Part shown: piece after piece, positions 1-9,096 of the stretch
Position numbering within the stretch: the first letter of the stretch is position 1
Layout of the letters: each line of letters opens with the position of its first letter
Assembly: GCA_023444445.1 (NCBI GenBank)
Contig: JAEXMK010000016.1
Coordinates: forward strand, 62,001-126,000
DNA length: 64,000 nucleotides
Source of the DNA: Pseudomonadota bacterium
GTDB taxonomy: Bacteria; Pseudomonadota; Alphaproteobacteria; Rhizobiales; Rhizobiaceae
Direction of reading: 5' to 3'
Notes under the pieces: generated by a model
What the model was told of the DNA's origin: nothing
The model's database searches: none
Seen by the model: the letters and a program-made list of their open reading frames with translations, nothing else
Position numbers and translations under genes: made by a program

Positions 1-227
1 CCGACGTGACGGATAATTGGGGTTCATCCGAGGGTCTGGCGACGCGGATCGATGCCGCTAGCCTTTTCGCCCATCAGGTTGCCGGCGGCATCGACCCCCG
101 CGATTTCGTTGCCGACCGGTTCGGCCCGCTTCTCACGCGTGAGACGGCCCAGGCGGTCCAGCGCGCGGAAACAAAGCCACAGGGTCTGACCATCGCTTTC
201 CTTTCCCCCGAATTCCAGAGGCGCTAA
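1..227 (+). CDS. DUF1800 family protein, C-terminal fragment
   Basis: The reading frame is open from the left edge of the window and ends in a stop 2 bases before the next gene, so this is the last ~74 residues of a longer protein whose start is outside. The residues (NWGSSEGLATRIDAA, then DPRDFVADRFGPLLT) look like the C-terminus of DUF1800 proteins. Those are usually encoded immediately upstream of a DUF1501 gene, as here. The function of the pair is not established; they are usually exported and sometimes linked to large extracellular proteins. The family call rests mostly on gene context because little of the protein is visible. Confidence 0.6.
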   Translation, partial: DVTDNWGSSEGLATRIDAASLFAHQVAGGIDPRDFVADRFGPLLTRETAQAVQRAETKPQGLTIAFLSPEFQRR

Positions 228-229
228 TC

Positions 230-1453
230 ATGCTGTGCGAAGATTTCTCCCCCACTCGCCGCGCCGTTCTCGGCGCAACCGGTGCCCTTTTCGCCTGGGC
301 TTTCATGCCGCGTTTTGCCCATGCAGCCTCCGGACGCGATCCGCGTTTCGTCACGATCATTCTGCGTGGCGCGCTTGACGGGCTGACTGCGGTGCCGCCG
401 GTCGGCGATCCCGATTATGAAGCGCTAAGACAGCAGTTGACGCTGCGAACGGAAGGCGAGAACCCGGCGCTGGCGCTGGATGGCTATTTCGCCTTGCATC
501 CTTCGTTACGCAATTTCCAGCGGCTTTACCGCAAGGGTGAGGCAGCCGTGGTGCATGCCAGCGCCACCGGTTATCGCGACAGGTCGCACTTCGACGGGCA
601 GGATGTTCTGGAATCCGGTTTTGCGACACCCGGCCATGTCGAGAGCGGTTGGCTCAACCGACTGCTGGAGCAGATGCCGGCCGGTGAAACCATTAATCCC
701 GCCGCTGGCGACCGGGTGAGCGGACTTGCCATCGGGGCCAGCGCACCGCTCGTCATTCGCGGCAAGGCACCGATCCTCGGATGGGCGCCATCCGTGCTGC
801 GGCCCGCCGATGGCGATCTCGCCCCCCGCCTTGCTGATCTCTATGGGCAGACGGACCCGATGCTGGCCGCCCTCCTGGCCGAAGGTGTGGAAACGGGCAG
901 GATTGCGTCGGGCGTCGATATCAAGGCGCGCGGCGGCCCCGGCGATCCGCAGGGGATGGAGCAGATGGCACGCGGCGCGGCGCGGCTGATCGCCCATCCA
1001 GAAGGCCCGCGTGTTGCCGCACTCGCTTTTGAGGGCTGGGATACCCATGCGCAGGAGGTCGATCGCCTCGCCAAGCTTCTTACCGGTCTCGATAATGCCC
1101 TTGCGGCCTTCGAACAGGAACTGGGGCCGGTGTGGAAAGACACCGTGATCCTTGTTGCGACAGAATTTGGCCGCACCGCGCGAATTAACGGCACAGAGGG
1201 TACAGACCACGGCACGGCCACCACCGCCTTTCTGGCCGGTGGTAGCATCCGCGGCGGCCGCGTCATCGCCGATTGGCCGGGTCTGAAGGAGGCGCAGCTC
1301 CGTGACGGCCGCGACCTTGCCGCGACCACCGATCTACGCGCCGTCATCAAGGGGCTCGCCATCGACCATCTCGGTGCGGGCGCTGGTGCGCTGGACAAGC
1401 TTGTCTTTCCCGGATCCGATCTTATCCGGCCTCTGAAGGGCCTGATCGTCTAA
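230..1453 (+). CDS. DUF1501 family Tat-exported protein
   Basis: This is a 407-residue protein. Its N-terminus has a twin-arginine signal: TRRAVLGAT followed by a hydrophobic stretch and a likely cleavage after AHA near residue 33. The body carries features of the DUF1501 family, which is related to alkaline phosphatase/sulfatase folds: an early RGALDGL, a central FEGWDTHAQ and a late EFGRTARINGTEGTDHG segment rich in possible metal ligands (D, H, E). The ATG follows the DUF1800 stop by 2 bases and has an AGAGGCG-like ribosome site, so the two are co-transcribed. The fold suggests a periplasmic metal-dependent hydrolase, but the substrate is unknown. Confidence 0.85.
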   Translation: MLCEDFSPTRRAVLGATGALFAWAFMPRFAHAASGRDPRFVTIILRGALDGLTAVPPVGDPDYEALRQQLTLRTEGENPALALDGYFALHPSLRNFQRLYRKGEAAVVHASATGYRDRSHFDGQDVLESGFATPGHVESGWLNRLLEQMPAGETINPAAGDRVSGLAIGASAPLVIRGKAPILGWAPSVLRPADGDLAPRLADLYGQTDPMLAALLAEGVETGRIASGVDIKARGGPGDPQGMEQMARGAARLIAHPEGPRVAALAFEGWDTHAQEVDRLAKLLTGLDNALAAFEQELGPVWKDTVILVATEFGRTARINGTEGTDHGTATTAFLAGGSIRGGRVIADWPGLKEAQLRDGRDLAATTDLRAVIKGLAIDHLGAGAGALDKLVFPGSDLIRPLKGLIV

Positions 1454-1526
1454 GCGAAGTCCCTTCATGTTCCTGTTGCAATAGTGTCTGATATCCACCC
1501 GGTGCCGATGAGTCGTTCGGCACCGT

Positions 1527-2756
1527 ATGGAGATAGGTGTGGCATCGCAGGAACGTGAAGGTAACAAGGCGCCGCAAGGCACGCCGGGCGAGGTTTTCGC
1601 AGCATTCCTGAAGCTCGGGGTCACTTCCTTCGGCGGCCCTATCGCGCATCTTGGTTATTTCCGCGACGAGCTGGTCGTGCGGCGCAAATGGATCGATGAG
1701 GTGGGGTATGCCGATCTCGTGGCGCTTTGCCAGTTTCTGCCCGGCCCGGCCTCCAGCCAGGTGGGCTTTTCGCTGGGGCTGCTCAGGGCAGGGCCGCTCG
1801 GTGCGCTGGCGGCCTGGACGGCATTTACCTTGCCTTCCGCCATTCTCCTCCTTCTCTTCGCCATGGTAGCCGCCTCCATCGAGGGGCCTATTGGCACCGG
1901 CCTCCTGCATGGGCTGAAGATCGTCGCCGTGGCCGTCGTGGCGCAGGCGGTCTGGGGCATGGCGAAAAGCCTCGCCCCGGATCGTGAGCGCGCCAGCATT
2001 GCGCTTGCCGGCATTGTCTGCGTGGTGTTTGTCGCCGGCGCCTTCGGGCAGGTTCTAGCGCTTGGCCTCGGCGCAATTGCCGGGCTTGTTTTCTGCCGCT
2101 CCGGTGTCGCCGGGCAGGCCACCCATCTCAGCTTCCGGGTGTCGAAACGCGTCGCATATATTGCGCTCTCTACCTTCGCCCTGCTTCTCGGCCTTCTGCC
2201 GTTGCTTGCGGCGGCGGCGGCATCGCAGGGTCTCTCGCTGTTTGACGCATTTTATCGCGCCGGCGCGCTGGTCTTCGGCGGTGGCCATGTGGTGCTGCCG
2301 CTGCTGCAATCGGAAGTCGTCGCGACCGGATGGGTCACGGAAGATGCTTTCATCGCCGGTTATGGCGCAACCCAGGCGGTGCCCGGCCCGCTCTTTACCT
2401 TCGCCGCCTATCTCGGCGCAGTGGTCGGACCGCAGCCAAACGGGATTGCTGGTGCCGCCATCGCGCTCGTTGCGATCTTCCTGCCGGGTATGCTGCTGCT
2501 TATCGGCGCGCTGCCCTTCTGGGAGGGCTTCCGCAAACACCTGACGGTGCAGGCGGCCATGCGCGGGGCAAACGCCGCCGTTGTCGGCATTCTCGGTGCC
2601 GCCCTTTATGATCCGGTTTGGACGAGCGCGATCTTCACGGCAAAGGATTTTACCCTCGCGCTTACGGGCTTTCTCCTGCTGACAGTGTGGAAAACGCCGC
2701 CATGGGCCGTGGTTGTGCTCTGCGCGGCGGGCGGCGTTCTGCTCGCCTTGCTGTAA
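1527..2756 (+). CDS. chrA: Chromate transporter, two-domain ChrA type
   Basis: This 409-residue integral membrane protein contains two homologous CHR halves, as in the long-chain ChrA family. The first half has the SFGGPIAHLGYFRDELV motif near residue 32 and LPGPASSQ. The second half repeats it as VFGGGHVVLPLLQSEVV near residue 250, followed by AVPGPLFTFAA. About ten hydrophobic segments are visible. ChrA proteins export chromate across the inner membrane, coupled to the proton gradient, though many homologues may carry other anions. The chosen ATG lacks a good ribosome site. A GTG four codons later (1539) has GGAG 7 bases upstream and could be the real start. No chrB regulator is adjacent. 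Confidence 0.85.
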   Translation: MEIGVASQEREGNKAPQGTPGEVFAAFLKLGVTSFGGPIAHLGYFRDELVVRRKWIDEVGYADLVALCQFLPGPASSQVGFSLGLLRAGPLGALAAWTAFTLPSAILLLLFAMVAASIEGPIGTGLLHGLKIVAVAVVAQAVWGMAKSLAPDRERASIALAGIVCVVFVAGAFGQVLALGLGAIAGLVFCRSGVAGQATHLSFRVSKRVAYIALSTFALLLGLLPLLAAAAASQGLSLFDAFYRAGALVFGGGHVVLPLLQSEVVATGWVTEDAFIAGYGATQAVPGPLFTFAAYLGAVVGPQPNGIAGAAIALVAIFLPGMLLLIGALPFWEGFRKHLTVQAAMRGANAAVVGILGAALYDPVWTSAIFTAKDFTLALTGFLLLTVWKTPPWAVVVLCAAGGVLLALL

Positions 2757-2765
2757 CAGAGCCGG

Positions 2766-3644
2766 TCACGCGGCACTGTTGGTCTCGAACAGCCAATCGG
2801 AAAAGGCCTGCATGGCTGGTGTCTGCGGTTTCGATTGCAGGCGGGTCAGCCAATAGCTTCCTAGCGAGATGGTGACGGGAAAGGGCTGCATGACCGCGCC
2901 GGAGGCCAGATGCCGCGAAAACATTGAGGGCGGTGCGAGCGCCACGCCCAGCCCCTGAAGCGCCGCTTCCATCATGCCGAGCGACGTGTCGAAAACGATG
3001 CCGGCGTTCACCTGCGCCGCCGGTGAAACACCCGCCGCGGCAAACCATGTGCTCCACTCATCGGCCCGGTAGCTGCGCAGCAATGTTGCATCGATGAGGT
3101 CGGCGGGCTCTTTCAGCGTTTCCGCCAATTTTGGCGTGCAGAGCGGTGAAAGCGGCGCCTCGAACAGCCGGAAGGCATCCGTGCCATGCCATGACCCCTG
3201 GCCGAAACGAATGGCGAAATCCAGCCCCTCCGCTGCCATGTCCACCCGGTTGTTATTGGTGGAAACCCTGACATCGATAAATGGATGCCGCTTTTGAAAT
3301 GCCGAAAGCCGCGGTAGCAGCCAGCCAACGGCAAATGTGCCCACGACGCCGAGGAACAATAATTCGCGCACCTGTCCGGCCTCGATCCGGTCAAGCGTCG
3401 TCGCCATCTGGTCGAAGGAACTGGTCACCGTCGGCAACAGGGCCTCACCCTCGGCGGTGATTTTCAGACCGCGTGGAAGACGCTGGAAAAGAGCGACACC
3501 CAGCCGCTTTTCCAGCCCTTTCACCTGCTGGCTGACAGCCGCCTGCGTCACGCAGAGTTCAATCGCCGCGCGGGTGAAGCTCAGATGCCGGGCTGATGCC
3601 TCGAAGGCTCGCAAGCCATTTAGGGGAAGAAATTGCCGAACCAT
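2766..3644 (-). CDS. ampR: AmpR, LysR-type activator of ampC
   Basis: This 292-residue LysR-family regulator is transcribed away from ampC. The N-terminal winged helix (PLNGLRAFEASARHLSFTRA, then VTQAAVSQQVKGLE) matches AmpR closely. The effector domain carries AmpR-like segments GVVGTFAVGWLLP, STNNNRVDMAAEGLDFAIRFG and WHGTDAF. In enterobacteria and Pseudomonas, AmpR binds UDP-MurNAc-pentapeptide (repressing) or anhydro-muropeptides (activating), so it couples cell-wall recycling to beta-lactamase expression. The divergent layout with ampC is the classic arrangement. Full length, with no damaged motif seen. A muropeptide permease (AmpG) or amidase (AmpD) gene is not in the window. Confidence 0.93.
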   Translation of the reverse strand: MVRQFLPLNGLRAFEASARHLSFTRAAIELCVTQAAVSQQVKGLEKRLGVALFQRLPRGLKITAEGEALLPTVTSSFDQMATTLDRIEAGQVRELLFLGVVGTFAVGWLLPRLSAFQKRHPFIDVRVSTNNNRVDMAAEGLDFAIRFGQGSWHGTDAFRLFEAPLSPLCTPKLAETLKEPADLIDATLLRSYRADEWSTWFAAAGVSPAAQVNAGIVFDTSLGMMEAALQGLGVALAPPSMFSRHLASGAVMQPFPVTISLGSYWLTRLQSKPQTPAMQAFSDWLFETNSAA

Positions 3645-3778
3645 TCAAGACCTAGATTTTCTTGTGTCTCCTCCGAGATATCATGGTTTGTTCGTGCAAT
3701 GTAGGGCGGCTACACGTCTTTTCGCTGGGGGCGGCGGTCACGCTGAAAATCCACCTGAGGTTTTGGAGAACGCGAAAG
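3645..3778. promoter_or_regulatory. ampR-ampC divergent regulatory region
   Basis: This 134-base gap separates the divergent starts of ampR and ampC and must hold both promoters and the AmpR site. It contains T-rich tracts near the ampR start and a GGAG ribosome site 11 bases before the ampC ATG. By eye I could not match the enterobacterial AmpR operator with confidence, so the exact operator is not assigned. Confidence 0.55.
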
Positions 3779-4936
3779 ATGACATTTAACCGCAGACATA
3801 TCGCACTGGCCGCCCTGGTCTCGACGGGCCTTGCCGCGCAGGCTTATGCCGCCGATGACGGCAGGCTGAAAGCGATAACGGACGCCGCAATCAAACCCGT
3901 CATGGAGAAAAACGGCATTCCAGGTCTGGCCGTCGGTATCAGCATCAATGGTGAAAACCACATCTTCACCTATGGCGTCCTGTCCCAGGCGACGGAAAAG
4001 CCCGTCACCCCGCAGACGCTTTTCGAACTTGGCTCCATTTCAAAGACGTTTACGGTTACGCTCAGCACCTTTGCCGAATTGAACGGCGAGCTGTCACTGT
4101 CGAGCAAGGTCAGCGACTATCTTCCGTCCATGAAGGGAAAACCTTTCGGCGACGTCGCGCTGCTGCATCTTGGTACTCACACCGCCGGCGGCTTTCCCAT
4201 TCAGGTGCCTGACAATGTCAAGACGGAACAGCAACTGATGGCCTATCTCAAGGCCTGGAAACCCTCATACACGGCCGGAACCCGCAGAAGTTATGCCAAT
4301 CCGAGTATCGGCATGCTCGGCTATATCACGGCGAAGGCGATGGGGCAGGGCTTCGATGAAGCCATGCAGGATACGCTTTTCCCCGCGCTCGGCCTGAAGA
4401 ACACCTTCACCCTCGTGCCCAACGCGAAGATGGATGATTACGCCCAGGGTTACAAAAGAAACGGCGAACCAACCCGCGTAACGCCGGGCGTTCTTTCCTC
4501 CGAGGCTTATGGTGTCAAATCGACGGTGGAAGACATGATCCGTTTCGTTAATGCCAATATGGGTTTCGAAAAACTGGACGGAAAAATTCAGCAGGCGATT
4601 ACCAACACCCACACGGGATATTTCAGCGTCGGCGCCATGACGCAGGACATGGTCTGGGAACAATATACCCACCCGGCTCCCCTCAAAACACTGATGGAGC
4701 TGAACGGCGGTGCGCTTCTGAAGACGGTGCCGGTTTCTGAAATAACGCCGCCGATGAAACCGCGCGATGACGTTTTCATCAACAAGACCGGCTCCACCAA
4801 TGGTTTTGGCGCCTATGTGGCGTTCATACCCAAGGAGAAACTGGGCATCGTCATTCTGGCCAATAAAAACTATCCCAATGAGGAGCGGGTCTCCGCGGCC
4901 TACGAGATTTTGACGGCGCTCGAAAAGGCGCAATAA
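3779..4936 (+). CDS. ampC: AmpC class C beta-lactamase
   Basis: This 385-residue periplasmic serine beta-lactamase opens the beta-lactam ring through an acyl-enzyme. A Sec signal peptide of about 24 residues ends in AQAYA. All three active-site motifs are present: SISK with the nucleophile Ser86 and Lys89, the class C tyrosine motif YAN at 172-174, and KTG at 336-338. Length matches the class C family (~380). The frame stays open 39 codons further upstream, but the ATG used here has GGAG at good spacing and begins the signal peptide directly. Expression is probably inducible through the adjacent AmpR. Confidence 0.95.
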   Translation: MTFNRRHIALAALVSTGLAAQAYAADDGRLKAITDAAIKPVMEKNGIPGLAVGISINGENHIFTYGVLSQATEKPVTPQTLFELGSISKTFTVTLSTFAELNGELSLSSKVSDYLPSMKGKPFGDVALLHLGTHTAGGFPIQVPDNVKTEQQLMAYLKAWKPSYTAGTRRSYANPSIGMLGYITAKAMGQGFDEAMQDTLFPALGLKNTFTLVPNAKMDDYAQGYKRNGEPTRVTPGVLSSEAYGVKSTVEDMIRFVNANMGFEKLDGKIQQAITNTHTGYFSVGAMTQDMVWEQYTHPAPLKTLMELNGGALLKTVPVSEITPPMKPRDDVFINKTGSTNGFGAYVAFIPKEKLGIVILANKNYPNEERVSAAYEILTALEKAQ

Positions 4937-4966
4937 CGCTATCCGTGGTTTTGATGTCTTTGTTTC

Positions 4967-4993
4967 GGCGCGGGAGCTGAATGCTCCTGCGCC
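4967..4993 (+). terminator. Hairpin after ampC
   Basis: An 11-bp stem (GGCGCGGGAGC with GCTCCTGCGCC, one G-U pair) closes a 5-base loop 30 bases after the ampC stop. No T-run follows, so it may be a factor-dependent terminator or an mRNA-stabilising hairpin. Confidence 0.45.
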
Positions 4994-5192
4994 GCAACGC
5001 GTAACGGTGGGAAACAATCCAATCCCGATGACAGCGGTTGGCAATCGCGCTAACCGGCAAAAGATGCGCCGGCAACCGATTCGGTCTCGGGCGACGGGCG
5101 CAAATCACGAAAGAGCAAATATTTTTGCACGGCGGCCAACCGGGGCGGGAAAGCCCGGAATATGCGTGCCGGGCATTTCCTGGGGGGCGACG

Positions 5193-6515
5193 ATGAGCGA
5201 TACGGGTGGTTATTTTCCTCGCTGGCGGCTGAAAACCGAAGGGCGCATCATGCCGGACGAGCGGCTGCCCGCCGGGCAGACCGCAGTGCTCGGTCTGCAG
5301 CATGTGGTGGCCATGTTCGGTTCCACCGTTCTTGCGCCGCTGATCATGGGCTTCGATCCGAACGTCTCCATCCTGTTTTCTGGCATCTCGACGCTGATTT
5401 TCTTCATCGCCGTCGGCGGGCGTGTGCCGAGCTATCTCGGTTCGTCCTTTGCTTTCATCGGCCCCGTGCTGGTGGCGACGGGGGCGGCCGCGGGTGCGGC
5501 CAGCCCTGATATTGCGCTGGCACTCGGCGGCATCATCGCGGCCGGCGTGCTTTATGCGCTGATCGGCGTCATCGTCATGATCGTCGGCCATAACTGGATC
5601 GAAAAGCTGATGCCGCCGGTTCTGACCGGTGCGATCGTCGCCGCAATCGGCCTCGTGCTGGCACCCATTGCGATCGCCAGCGCCTCCGGCACCGGTCCGG
5701 GCAATCCCGATGGCGACCAGTTGTCGCGCTGGATTGCGATTTTGACGGTGATGTCGGTCGGTGCGATCGCAGTCTATGCACCGGGCATGACGCGCCGGCT
5801 GCCCATTCTTCTCGGCGGCGCGATTGCCTATCTTGCCTATCTCGTGCTCGCAAACGGCTTCGGTCTTGGCAAGCCCGTCGATTTTACAGGCGTTGCGGCT
5901 GCATCCTGGTTCGGATTGCCCACCTTCACCACGCCGGTTTTTTCCGCATCGGCGATTGCTCTGATCGCCCCGGTCGTCGTCATTCTGGTTGCGGAAAATC
6001 TCGGGCATATCAAGGCGATCGGAGCGATGACCGGCCGCAATCTCGATCCATATCTCGGCCGCGCCTTTATCGGTGACGGCATTGCGACGATATTTTCCGG
6101 TGCCTTCGGCGGCACGGGCATGACGACCTATGCCGAAAACATGGGCGTTATGGCGATCACCCGCATCTTCTCGACGCTCGTCTTCATCGTCGCGGCACTG
6201 GTGGCCATCATCCTAGGCTTCTCACCCAAATTCGGCGCCCTCATCCAGACGATACCGGGACCCGTCATCGGCGGTCTGTCTGTCGTGGTCTTCGGCCTGA
6301 TCGCGGCGACCGCAGGGCGCATCTGGGTGGAAAACAAGGTGGATTTCTCCGAGCCGCGCAACCTCATCACCGTGGGTATCGCGCTGGTTCTGGGTGCCGG
6401 CAATTTTAAGCTCAATGTCGCCGGCTTCACGCTGGATGGCATCGGCACGGCGACGATTGGTGCGATTGCGTTCTATCACCTGCTGGGTCTAGGCAAAGCA
6501 GCGCAAGGCAAATAA
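5193..6515 (+). CDS. NCS2-family nucleobase permease (uracil/xanthine type)
   Basis: This 440-residue inner-membrane symporter has about 12-14 hydrophobic segments. NCS2 landmarks are visible: GLQHVVAMFGSTVLAP at the N-terminus, the paired half-helix region PSYLGSSFAFIGP, the central VVVILVAENLGHIKA, and the GAFGGTGMTTYAENMG signature. The QH and AENLGH motifs resemble UraA/RutG-type uracil permeases more than purine carriers, so proton-coupled uracil uptake is the likeliest role. The start chosen has a GGGGGG run 5 bases upstream; the frame is open for a further 62 codons, but those residues are not family-like. No pyrimidine catabolic genes are adjacent. Confidence 0.88.
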   Translation: MSDTGGYFPRWRLKTEGRIMPDERLPAGQTAVLGLQHVVAMFGSTVLAPLIMGFDPNVSILFSGISTLIFFIAVGGRVPSYLGSSFAFIGPVLVATGAAAGAASPDIALALGGIIAAGVLYALIGVIVMIVGHNWIEKLMPPVLTGAIVAAIGLVLAPIAIASASGTGPGNPDGDQLSRWIAILTVMSVGAIAVYAPGMTRRLPILLGGAIAYLAYLVLANGFGLGKPVDFTGVAAASWFGLPTFTTPVFSASAIALIAPVVVILVAENLGHIKAIGAMTGRNLDPYLGRAFIGDGIATIFSGAFGGTGMTTYAENMGVMAITRIFSTLVFIVAALVAIILGFSPKFGALIQTIPGPVIGGLSVVVFGLIAATAGRIWVENKVDFSEPRNLITVGIALVLGAGNFKLNVAGFTLDGIGTATIGAIAFYHLLGLGKAAQGK

Positions 6516-6578
6516 GACTCTGCACTACCGGCGATGGCTTGGAAGGCATCGGCGCGCAATCTCCAAGTCTCTGGTGGT

Positions 6579-7211
6579 TCAACCCCGACGGCTGGTGGCG
6601 CCTTGTTTTCCCGGCCACGCCATCAGCGCCACGTCGACCACAGCCTTCAACGTCGCCGTGCATGCCCCATCGCAAGCCTGGGCGGACATGCCCTGAATGA
6701 TGGTGCCGTAAAAGCGCGCAAGCGTGTTCGTATCGGTTTGTTCCGGTAGCTCACCGTCCTTTACGGCGCGGTCGAACCTTTCCTTCAGAACCTGCATCGC
6801 CGCCTCACGCCATGCCGCCGCGGTGCGGGCGACGGAGGCGTTCTCTTCCGAATGCTGGAGAACGGCGGTCGAAACGATGCATCCGCGCGGCTTGTCCGGC
6901 TGCGTGTCGCCTTCAGCAATGTCGTAGAGGTAAGCCGCGAGCGCCTCGCGGGCCGGTATTCTCGCCTGCAGGATTGCGGCGCGGCGTTCGCCTTGCTGCG
7001 TGATGTGATAATCGAGCGCCAGCCGGAACAGTTCTTCCTTCGAACCGAAGGTCGCATAAAGAGAGGGTGGCGTGATCCCCATGGCATGGGTGAGATCCGC
7101 CACCGAGGTTCCCTCATATCCCCGTTCCCAGAACAGCCGGGCTGCAATGTCGAGCCCTGTATTCCGATCGAGCAGGCGCGGCCTGCCGCGTTTTCGCGTT
7201 GTTTCAGCCAT
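6579..7211 (-). CDS. TetR-family regulator, divergent from SDR
   Basis: This 210-residue repressor has a TetR DNA-binding domain: RKRGRPRLLDRNTGLDIAARLF, then YEGTSVADLTHAMGITPPSLYATFGSKEELF. The C-terminal domain (PRGCIVSTAVLQHSEEN, ending near FYGTIIQGMSAQA) resembles the AefR/TetR_C subgroup that often controls a neighbouring oxidoreductase or efflux gene. The start was placed at the MAETTRKRGRPR methionine rather than five codons upstream, because basic residues just before the helix-turn-helix are typical. Two near-identical half-palindromic sites lie in the gap shared with the SDR gene, so autoregulation and repression of that gene are likely. Confidence 0.9.
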   Translation of the reverse strand: MAETTRKRGRPRLLDRNTGLDIAARLFWERGYEGTSVADLTHAMGITPPSLYATFGSKEELFRLALDYHITQQGERRAAILQARIPAREALAAYLYDIAEGDTQPDKPRGCIVSTAVLQHSEENASVARTAAAWREAAMQVLKERFDRAVKDGELPEQTDTNTLARFYGTIIQGMSAQACDGACTATLKAVVDVALMAWPGKQGATSRRG

Positions 7212-7216
7212 TATTC

Positions 7217-7275
7217 TATCGATCACTATAAAAATATTGACAGATCATGTTCCGCTTTTATTATATCGATCGCTA
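7217..7275. promoter_or_regulatory. SDR promoter with paired TetR operators
   Basis: The sequence TATCGATCACTA occurs at 7217-7228 and TATCGATCGCTA at 7264-7275. Each is an imperfect palindrome centred on CGATCG. Between them lies a good sigma-70 promoter toward the SDR gene: TTGACA at 7237-7242, a 16-base spacer, and TATTAT at 7259-7264. The second site begins at the last base of the -10 element, where a bound repressor would block transcription. The sites fit the TetR gene that starts just to the left. Confidence 0.6.
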
Positions 7276-7298
7276 GTTAAATCGCAACGGAGTGATCC

Positions 7299-8072
7299 AT
7301 GTCTCGAAAACTGTCGAACAAAATTGCCCTCATAACGGGGAGTTCAAGGGGCATCGGCCGTGCCGCTGCGCTCGCTTTTGCGAAAGAGGGCGCAAGTCTT
7401 ATCGGCGTCCATTATGGCGCAAACCCTGATGCCGCACAGGCGACGATCCGCGAGATCGAAGCCCTCGGACCGAAGGCAGTCGCCCTTAAGGCTGATCTAC
7501 GCGAGGGAAAAGCGGCAACGGACAGTCTTTGGGAGCAGTTCAAAGAAGCATCAATCGCTTTCACAGGCACCCCATCGCTCGATATTCTCGTCAATAATGC
7601 GGGCATTGCGCCGGCGACCCCGTTGAAGGACATGACCGAAGCGGCGTTCGACGAGTTGATGACGATCAACTTCAAGTCGCCCTTTTTCCTGATCCAGGCA
7701 GTCGCCGACCATCTCCGCGACAATGGCCGCATCATCAATATTTCCACCGGTTTTACCCGCATCGCAGCGCCGACGCATCCGGCCTATGCCGCTTCCAAGG
7801 GTGCGCTTGAAACATTGACGCTGGCGCTTGCGCCGGAATTCGGCCAACGCGGCATCACCGTCAATTCGGTGCTTCCGGGCGTGACTGAAACCGATATGAA
7901 CGCCGGATGGCTGGCGGCGCCCGAAGCGCGCGCGGGCGCCGAAGCCCTGTCAGTCTTCTCACGGATCGGCCGTGCCGAGGACATCGCTGACGTCATCACG
8001 TTCCTTGTCTCCGATGATGCCCGCTGGACGACCGGGCAGATGATCGATGCGACGGGCGGCGCGCGTATCTAA
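7299..8072 (+). CDS. Short-chain dehydrogenase/reductase
   Basis: This 257-residue classical SDR is an NAD(P)-dependent oxidoreductase. The cofactor glycine motif GSSRGIGRA is near residue 13, NNAG near residue 92, the catalytic tyrosine and lysine appear in YAASKGA, and the serine region is NISTGF. The C-terminal VSDDARWTTGQMIDATGG is typical of the FabG-like branch. Basic/hydroxyl residues after the first strand (HYGANPD) hint at NADP preference. A GGAG site precedes the ATG by 8 bases. It is controlled by the divergent TetR gene. The substrate cannot be told from sequence; such pairs often handle quinones or aldehydes. Confidence 0.9.
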   Translation: MSRKLSNKIALITGSSRGIGRAAALAFAKEGASLIGVHYGANPDAAQATIREIEALGPKAVALKADLREGKAATDSLWEQFKEASIAFTGTPSLDILVNNAGIAPATPLKDMTEAAFDELMTINFKSPFFLIQAVADHLRDNGRIINISTGFTRIAAPTHPAYAASKGALETLTLALAPEFGQRGITVNSVLPGVTETDMNAGWLAAPEARAGAEALSVFSRIGRAEDIADVITFLVSDDARWTTGQMIDATGGARI

Positions 8073-8241
8073 TGTCGGAAGGTGGCCCCCATGGCACGGT
8101 CGTCGGGGCACCTTGCATCCCTTGTGGTCCGGTCGCGCCAGCATGTGGGCTTGAGACCCGCAGTCGGCCTGTGCCAGAATATGCAGACAATTTCACCGGG
8201 CGTCCGTTTCCCATTCCACCAAACGCATTGATGATCAGCAG

Positions 8242-8934
8242 ATGAAAATTATTGGAATTCTCGGCGGCATGTCTGCCGCATCGACGCAGATCTATTATCG
8301 CAAGCTTTGCGAGATCACCCGAGACCGCCTCGGCGGCCTCCATTCGCCAGAACTTTTGATACGCTCGCTCGATTTCGCGAAGATCGAGACATTGCAGGCG
8401 CGTGGGGAGTGGGATGCCGCCGCAACCATATTGAACGCGGAAGCCAGAGCGTTGCAGCGGGGTGGGGCGGATTTCATCCTTCTCGCGACCAACACGATGC
8501 ATAAGCTCGCCCGCGACATGATGGATGGTGTCGACATTCCGTTGTTGCATATCGCTGACGCTACCGCTGATCGTATATTGCGTGCCGGGCTCAGCCGGCC
8601 GGGCCTGATAGCAACTGCCTTCACCATGGAGCAAAGCTTCTATAAGGACAGGCTGGTTGCGGCGTCGCTTCATGCCGTCCTTCCTGACGCTGATGACCGC
8701 AGGGAGGTACACCGCATCATCTACGACGAACTCTGCAAGGACATCATCCGGGAAGAGAGCCGTTCGACCTATGAAAACGTCGCCCGGCGTGTGGTCGATG
8801 CGGGTGCGGACTGTATGATCCTCGGCTGTACCGAGGTCGGTATGCTCCTCAATCAAAACAATGTTTCGGTTCCCGTCTTCGATACCACGGTCATCCATTG
8901 CGAAGCGGCTATCGATCTGGCTCTTGCAACGTGA
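8242..8934 (+). CDS. Asp/Glu-type amino-acid racemase (YgeA-like)
   Basis: This 230-residue PLP-independent racemase belongs to the aspartate/glutamate racemase family. The N-terminal GILGGMSAAST phosphate-loop-like motif is intact and the second catalytic cysteine is present in LGCTEVG (Cys196). The first catalytic position is threonine, not cysteine: ATNTMHK with Thr83. From memory, E. coli YgeA (EcL-DER) also uses a Thr/Cys pair at the same positions and acts asymmetrically, so this is a subfamily trait and not damage. The gene sits 162 bases before the Pls-like synthetase on the same strand, so it could supply or edit an amino acid for it; that link is inference. Confidence 0.88.
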   Translation: MKIIGILGGMSAASTQIYYRKLCEITRDRLGGLHSPELLIRSLDFAKIETLQARGEWDAAATILNAEARALQRGGADFILLATNTMHKLARDMMDGVDIPLLHIADATADRILRAGLSRPGLIATAFTMEQSFYKDRLVAASLHAVLPDADDRREVHRIIYDELCKDIIREESRSTYENVARRVVDAGADCMILGCTEVGMLLNQNNVSVPVFDTTVIHCEAAIDLALAT

Positions 8935-9096
8935 TGACACGGCGCGCCTTTCGCCGATCCGAATTCCGAGAGGTCTGCCTTTGCGCCGTGAATGACCGTG
9001 GGGCATTCCCGCATCACCACAGATGACAGTTGCTGGTGGCTGATTGCGCCTCCTATCGGCGCAATTCCAAATCATGTATAGGGGCATCAATTTGAC

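Noticed and set aside
4851-6008. 385-codon minus-strand frame
   Set aside because: It is antisense to the permease gene, very rich in Arg/His/Asp, with no motif.
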